Below are positions 13,421 through 17,351 of a stretch of DNA of 17,351 bases, piece by piece. The position numbers and the translations under genes were made by a program. The stretch is from assembly GCA_002376325.1 (NCBI GenBank), contig DFMR01000131.1, positions 9,214 through 26,564 of the forward strand. Direction: 5' to 3'. This stretch comes from Proteobacteria bacterium UBA3588. GTDB taxonomy: Bacteria > Pseudomonadota > Gammaproteobacteria > Thiohalomonadales > Thiohalomonadaceae. The notes below the pieces were generated by a model. That model made no database searches, was not told the origin of the DNA, and worked only from the letters and a program-made list of their open reading frames with translations. Each line of letters opens with the position of its first letter. Within the stretch, counting starts at the first letter, position 1.

Positions 13421-14440
13421 CTATTCGCTCGCCGCCTTTTCCGTTCCCCGCCACCGCTCCAGCCAGCGCAGCAGGCCGAAGGCGGCGGCGCCTGCGACGA
13501 AGGTGCTCAGCACCACGCCGAACGCCGGCGCCACATGCCAGAAATATTGGGTATAGCCCTGAATGATGAGAAAGGTGATGGCATAGCCGCGCAGCATGCG
13601 CAGGCGGAAGGTGCCGCCCAGCCAAAGCAGCAGCACGTTGCCGCCCGCCCACAACAGGTTGAACAGCCACAGCTCGGCGGCCGTGCTGCGATGATAGCTG
13701 TCGATGGCGCCGAAATTGCCGAACAGCGACAGCAGCCACAGCGCCATCTCCGCGAAAAACACGCCGCCGGAGAGCCAGACCAGGAAGAAGCCCTGGTAGC
13801 GCGACAGCAGGCCCGACTCGGCCCGGCGCTGGAGCAGACCGAACAGCGCGATGCCGCCGCCCGCCAGCAGGAAGCGCAGCGGGTAGTTCATGCCGAACCA
13901 GTAGGCGCCCCAGCCCGCGTCATAACCGGTGACGCCGCCGAACCAGCTGAAGAACAGCACCAGGGAGAGCACCAGCAGCAGCACGTTGTCCAGCAGGTAG
14001 GCCAACGGCAGCAGGATAGCGAGGTCGATCAACAGCAGGGCCGGCCAGTTACCCGAACCGGTGGAATAGAGGATGCCGAGGGTGAAGGTGAGGCCGATGA
14101 GCAGTAGCCCGCCGGCCAGGTCAGCGGCGCGCGGCGCCCAGTGCAGGCCGCGCGCACGCAGGCGCCAACCGCCGACGAAGGTACCGGCGGTGAGCACCGC
14201 CAGCAGCACCGCGAGCTTCGCCAGGGTGAAGCGGAACACCTCATGGGCCAGCAGGCCGATCCCGGCCACTGCGCTGATGGCACCGAAGATCAGGAACCAG
14301 CGGCCGAGAGAGCGCCAGTCCCAGCGCTCCAGAGGATAACGCGCGGCGATGGCCCCGTGAGCAGCGGCGTCGAGCACGCCTTCGCGGCGCAGGGCGTCCA
14401 GTTCGCGGCGGATGCGACGATGGAAACGGGCCGGGCTCAT
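13421..14440 (-). CDS. DUF2157-like multi-spanning inner-membrane protein (second of pair)
   Basis: Protein of 339 residues. The ATG at 14440 overlaps the stop of the upstream gene by 4 bp (ATGA) with GGAGGTGA just before it, a classic translational-coupling start; the same frame stays open further upstream but only as a shadow of the neighbouring gene. The N-terminal 60 residues form a charged helical head (RRIRRELDALRREGVLDAAA), as in DUF2157 proteins. About nine hydrophobic segments follow (for example LGRWFLIFGAISAVAGIGLL, AVLLAVLTAGTFVGG, LLLVLSLVLFFSWFGG). The C-terminus is short and charged (WLERWRGTEKAASE). No enzymatic or transporter motif is visible; the function of the family is unknown. 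Confidence 0.82.
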   Translation of the reverse strand: MSPARFHRRIRRELDALRREGVLDAAAHGAIAARYPLERWDWRSLGRWFLIFGAISAVAGIGLLAHEVFRFTLAKLAVLLAVLTAGTFVGGWRLRARGLHWAPRAADLAGGLLLIGLTFTLGILYSTGSGNWPALLLIDLAILLPLAYLLDNVLLLVLSLVLFFSWFGGVTGYDAGWGAYWFGMNYPLRFLLAGGGIALFGLLQRRAESGLLSRYQGFFLVWLSGGVFFAEMALWLLSLFGNFGAIDSYHRSTAAELWLFNLLWAGGNVLLLWLGGTFRLRMLRGYAITFLIIQGYTQYFWHVAPAFGVVLSTFVAGAAAFGLLRWLERWRGTEKAASE

Positions 14441-15474
14441 GCGCTCACCTCCGTAGAACGATGCTCGAACAGCACGCCGAGTACCACCGCGATCACGCCG
14501 GCGACGAGAAAGAACAGGCCAGCGGAGAGGCGATCCCAGAAGTGCTCGAACAAACGGGTGTAGAGATCGATGGCGAGGAACACGATACCGAAACCGGTGA
14601 AGCGCGCATCCTTCAGACGGGCACCGGCGACGATCTGCGCGACGCAGGCGGCGGTGAACCAGAGCACCCAGACCAGAGCGCCGTAGCGCAGCGACAGGAT
14701 CCACAGCGAGAGATTGAAATAGAGCAGGCCGAAGACGATGTAGAGATGACCGAAGCCCAGCTGACGCCGCAGCGGCCCCGCCTCCCCCGCCAGCTCGTGC
14801 CAGACGCCGAAGCCGCAGGCGGCGAGCGCGGCCACCGCCATGGTGCGCTCGTCCTGGATGTCGAGAAAGTAGGCGCCGTCGCCCATATAGCCGCTACTGC
14901 TGCCCACCGCATGGAACAGCAACAGCAGGCCGAGGAACAGCGGCCAGCGCAGGCTGAAGCGGTAGGCGGTGGCGAAGGCCGCGGCGGCGGTAACGAACAT
15001 GAACGAGGGGAAGACATCGGCATAGCGGCTGCCGCCGCCGGCCAGATAGATCAGCGACAATCCCGCATAGGCGGCCACCAGTCCAAAGGTGAGCAGCACA
15101 CTGCCGGTGACCGCGTGGCGCAGGGTCGCGTCGCTCGCCATGCGCGCCCCCGGATACCAAGTGGCAACGCCGAGGGCCAGCACCAGAATACCGCCGAGCA
15201 GCGGTGACGCCTCATCGAGAAACCAGCCGACCGCCGACAGCACCGACAGCGCCAGCAGGAACAGCGCCAACAACCCCAGCCCACGCAGCAGCATCTGCCC
15301 CACGCCGGGCTGCGGCGCATAACGCTGCACCAACAATCCCGCCAGGCCGTCGTCGATCAACCCGGCATGACGCCACGCGGCCGCCTCCGCCGCCATCCGT
15401 TCACGCATTCCAGTTGCCACCGCTCCCCCATTCCGCACCGCAGGCGCGTCGTCCACTACCCACCTTCTCAACAT
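14437..15474 (-). CDS. DUF2157-like multi-spanning inner-membrane protein (first of pair)
   Basis: Protein of 345 residues from the ATG at 15474, with GGGCGGGG upstream; an internal ATG at 15408 (MRERMAAEAAAW) is a possible later start that keeps the conserved head. The head RMAAEAAAWRHAGLIDDGLA followed by LLVQRY matches the DUF2157 N-terminal helical motif. About ten hydrophobic segments follow (LGLLALFLLALSVLSAVGWF, LLGGILVLALGVATW, LSAGLFFLVAGVIAVVLGVL). It shares layout and head type with the gene it overlaps, so the two probably arose by duplication and form a hetero-oligomer. It starts 33 bp after the stop of the MFS gene and may be cotranscribed with it. Confidence 0.82.
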   Translation of the reverse strand: MLRRWVVDDAPAVRNGGAVATGMRERMAAEAAAWRHAGLIDDGLAGLLVQRYAPQPGVGQMLLRGLGLLALFLLALSVLSAVGWFLDEASPLLGGILVLALGVATWYPGARMASDATLRHAVTGSVLLTFGLVAAYAGLSLIYLAGGGSRYADVFPSFMFVTAAAAFATAYRFSLRWPLFLGLLLLFHAVGSSSGYMGDGAYFLDIQDERTMAVAALAACGFGVWHELAGEAGPLRRQLGFGHLYIVFGLLYFNLSLWILSLRYGALVWVLWFTAACVAQIVAGARLKDARFTGFGIVFLAIDLYTRLFEHFWDRLSAGLFFLVAGVIAVVLGVLFEHRSTEVSA

Positions 15475-15506
15475 GCCCCGCCCGATGTCGCTGCACTCTA
15501 TCGGAC

Positions 15507-16832
15507 CTACGACAACCGCCTCACCAGATTATCGTGATGTGTCTCGCGCATCAGGAACACCGCCAGCAGACTGATCGCCGCAGCGACCGAAATATAGCCG
15601 CCGACCCAGGCGAGGCCCCCGTGCAACACCAGCTTCTGCGCGATGTAAGGCGCGAGCGACGCGCCGAGGATGCCGCCGATGTTGTAGGCCGCGCCGGCGC
15701 CGGTGTAGCGCACCTGTGTGGGAAACAGCTCGGGCAGCAGCGCTCCCATTGGCGCATAGGTCGCCCCCATGATGAACAGTTCCAACGACAGGAAGATCGT
15801 TATCAGCAGCGGCGAGCCGCTGTCCATCATCGGCGCAAAGAGAAAACCGGAGAGCAAGGCCGCAGCGCCTGCAACGAGCAACACCGGGCGACGTCCGTAG
15901 CGGTCACTGGCTATCGCCGCCAGAGGCGTCGCCAGCGCCATGAAGAAGATGGCGATGCAGAGCATGCCGAGAAACTGCGAACGCGGGATGCCCAGGGTAC
16001 CGACGCCGTAGCTCAGGGTGAACACCGTGGAGATGTAGAACATCGCGTAGCAGACCACCATGGAGAGCGCGCCCAGGATCAACGGCCAGGAATGGTGGGC
16101 CAGCAGTTGTGCCAGCGGCAGCCGCGCCGGCTGATGCGTCGCCAGCGCCTTGGCGAACACCGGCGTCTCGGTCAGCTTCAGCCGCACATAGAGCCCGACC
16201 ATGACCAACAGCGCACTGGCCAGGAAGGGAATGCGCCAGCCCCAGGCGCGGAACTGCGCATCGTCGAGCACATTGGCCAGCAGCATGAAGCCGCCGACCG
16301 CGAACAGGAAACCGACCGACGGCCCGAGCTGCGGAAACATGCCGAACCAGCCGCGTTTACCCTCCGGCGCATACTCGGCCGCCAGTAACGCAGCGCCGCC
16401 CCACTCGCCGCCGAGCCCGATACCCTGACCGAGGCGCAGCAAACAGAGCAGGACCGGCGCCATCCAGCCGGCCAGCGCGTAACTCGGCAACACGCCGACC
16501 AGCGTGGTCGAAATCCCCATCACCAACAGCGACGCCACCAGCGTCGCCTTGCGCCCGACGCGATCGCCGAAATGACCGAACAGCAGCGAACCGAACGGTC
16601 GCGCAATAAAAGCGAGGCCAAAGGTGAGGAAGGCATTGAGCTTCTGCACCGCCGGGGCGTCGTGCGGAAAGAACAGCGGCCCGATCACCATCGCCACCGC
16701 CAGACCATAGATGTAGAAATCGTAAAACTCGATGGCCGTGCCGACGAAACTGGCGAAGGCGATGCGCGAGGTGGGACAATTCTCAGCATCACTCCGGGAA
16801 CTGGACGAAATATCGGTCGCAGGTGAGTTCAT
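15507..16832 (-). CDS. MFS transporter, metabolite:H+ symporter (MHS) type
   Basis: Proton-coupled inner-membrane permease of 441 residues, with 12 expected helices. MHS-type marks: helix 1 SFVGTAIEFYDFYIYGLAVA (about 28-47), loop 2-3 motif A GHFGDRVGRKATLV (about 84-97), and LLRLGQGIGLGGEWGGAALL in helix 4. A second motif-A-like loop ASDRYGRRP lies in the middle. Relatives carry shikimate, proline/betaine, dicarboxylates or alpha-ketoglutarate, so the substrate cannot be assigned. The ATG at 16832 has only a weak ribosome binding site (GAGAATAGG). It heads a same-strand run with the DUF2157 pair 33 bp downstream. No catabolic genes are next to it to suggest a substrate. Confidence 0.93.
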   Translation of the reverse strand: MNSPATDISSSSRSDAENCPTSRIAFASFVGTAIEFYDFYIYGLAVAMVIGPLFFPHDAPAVQKLNAFLTFGLAFIARPFGSLLFGHFGDRVGRKATLVASLLVMGISTTLVGVLPSYALAGWMAPVLLCLLRLGQGIGLGGEWGGAALLAAEYAPEGKRGWFGMFPQLGPSVGFLFAVGGFMLLANVLDDAQFRAWGWRIPFLASALLVMVGLYVRLKLTETPVFAKALATHQPARLPLAQLLAHHSWPLILGALSMVVCYAMFYISTVFTLSYGVGTLGIPRSQFLGMLCIAIFFMALATPLAAIASDRYGRRPVLLVAGAAALLSGFLFAPMMDSGSPLLITIFLSLELFIMGATYAPMGALLPELFPTQVRYTGAGAAYNIGGILGASLAPYIAQKLVLHGGLAWVGGYISVAAAISLLAVFLMRETHHDNLVRRLS

Positions 16833-16948
16833 GGCCTATTCTCGATGTTTTAATTATTCTCCGAGCATACCATGCTCATACATAACGAATCTTGAGGGCT
16901 GCAAGGCAGCTGTATTGTAGGATGCGGCGGGCTCGGGGGAGGGAAATT

Positions 16949-16963
16949 GGGGACACCCAATAC
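16949..16963 (+). repeat. Copy 1 of a 15-bp GGGGACACCCAATAC repeat
   Basis: GGGGACACCCAATAC here is identical to 17259-17273. The two copies are in the same orientation and flank the small CPXCG gene. The local context (TTGGGGACACCCAA) is itself weakly palindromic (TTGGG...CCCAA). Such GGGTGTCC-type units are often seen near REP elements and RAYT transposases; that attribution is from memory. Confidence 0.6.
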
Positions 16964-17030
16964 CTGATAATCGCCACGTCTTTTTGCAGGCAAGCGCAAG
17001 CCGCCCCGTCCCTAGCTGTCATGGTACGGA

Positions 17031-17222
17031 CTATTCGCCCTCTGACCTACCATCAACATTGACAACTTTGCCTTCGGAACAAACAGCCGTAATTACAATC
17101 GGGCGACAACAGACACTGCAATCCTCTACATACTCCTGGCACCTAATCGAGCAATCAACCTCTACCTCGATTTGCTCCCAGCAGTAGGGGCATTGCAAAG
17201 TCGCTGTCTGGGTATCCGCCAT
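17031..17222 (-). CDS. Small Cys-rich CPXCG-family zinc-ribbon-like protein
   Basis: Protein of 63 residues. The ATG at 17222 has AGGAG 8 bases before it; the open frame extends upstream to the window edge, but that part is repeat DNA and not protein-like. It has two Cys pairs that can bind zinc, Cys11-x2-Cys14 (CPYCW) and Cys35-x2-Cys38 (CSVCC), plus Cys24, Cys28, Cys39 and Cys48. The CRPIVI segment and acidic tail (VDGRSEGE) match the CPXCG motif-containing cysteine-rich family. The usual Gly after the first pair is Trp here. Function of the family is unknown. It lies between two copies of a 15-bp repeat and is not obviously in an operon. Confidence 0.85.
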   Translation of the reverse strand: MADTQTATLQCPYCWEQIEVEVDCSIRCQEYVEDCSVCCRPIVITAVCSEGKVVNVDGRSEGE

Positions 17223-17258
17223 CAAAAAGCTCCTGCGATTGGGGAATGGTAGAAAATG

Positions 17259-17273
17259 GGGGACACCCAATAC
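17259..17273 (+). repeat. Copy 2 of the 15-bp GGGGACACCCAATAC repeat
   Basis: Identical to 16949-16963 and in the same orientation, 310 bp away. It lies just upstream of the CPXCG start, where a promoter would be expected. Confidence 0.6.
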
Positions 17274-17300
17274 TCGCGCTCGACGACCTGCAACGAGGTC

Positions 17301-17348
17301 CAGGGGATTACAGGGGATTATATGGACACCGAGGATTATATGGACACC
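17301..17348 (+). repeat. Short tandem repeats with GGACACC core at the right edge
   Basis: CAGGGGATTA occurs twice in tandem (17301-17310, 17311-17320), and GGATTATATGGACACC occurs at 17315-17330 and 17333-17348, an 18-bp period. The array may continue beyond the window. The GGACACC core is shared with the 15-bp repeats at 16949 and 17259. Confidence 0.75.
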
Positions 17349-17351
17349 CAC

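Noticed and set aside
14441..14704. N-terminal extension of the second DUF2157-like protein up to 14704
   Set aside because: The extra residues are Arg-rich out-of-frame translation of the overlapping upstream gene; the ATG at 14440 has GGAGGTGA and gives the family-like head.
15204..16388. 394-codon plus-strand open frame opposite the MFS gene
   Set aside because: Low-complexity Arg/Gln/His-rich translation; the minus strand encodes a clear MHS transporter.

Overview
The window looks like a chromosomal segment of a GC-rich gammaproteobacterium. Evidence is the block dapA-bamC (minus strand) facing gcvR-bcp-phoH (plus strand), together with YbiT and ArfB homologues that match the enterobacterial proteins over their full length. 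A Chromatiales- or Ectothiorhodospiraceae-like lineage is my guess; nothing here fixes the genus.

Layout. Positions 1-1840 (minus) hold dapA followed by bamC, which runs off the left edge. A 213-bp divergent region separates dapA from gcvR, bcp and a PIN-PhoH ATPase (2054-4586, plus), which ends at a strong hairpin. Positions 4616-7932 form an accessory-looking island: a start-less 3' remnant of an outer-membrane beta-barrel gene, about 380 bp of noncoding DNA, then a tightly coupled two-gene operon (5537-7877) of Ig-like/CARDB-like proteins. The second protein carries a hydrophobic hairpin and a choice-of-anchor-X-like C-terminus. A canonical terminator closes the operon. These two genes are the best candidate for an undescribed system.

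From 7946 to the right edge every gene is on the minus strand: ybiT (ABC-F translation factor), arfB (ribosome rescue), a cation diffusion facilitator, a His-rich single-pass membrane protein, and then a run read from 16832 down to 12099. That run is an MHS-family MFS transporter, two DUF2157-like multi-spanning membrane proteins overlapping by 4 bp, a DUF4440/SnoaL-like protein and a secreted two-part protein. The DUF4440 gene appears to carry a compensating pair of frameshifts. At the right edge is a 63-aa zinc-ribbon-like CPXCG protein flanked by short repeats that all contain GGACACC.

Housekeeping functions cover lysine and cell-wall precursor synthesis (dapA), outer-membrane assembly (bamC), glycine cleavage control (gcvR), peroxide defence (bcp) and translation (ybiT, arfB). 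The CDF and His-rich genes suggest metal handling. The remaining genes are unassigned.
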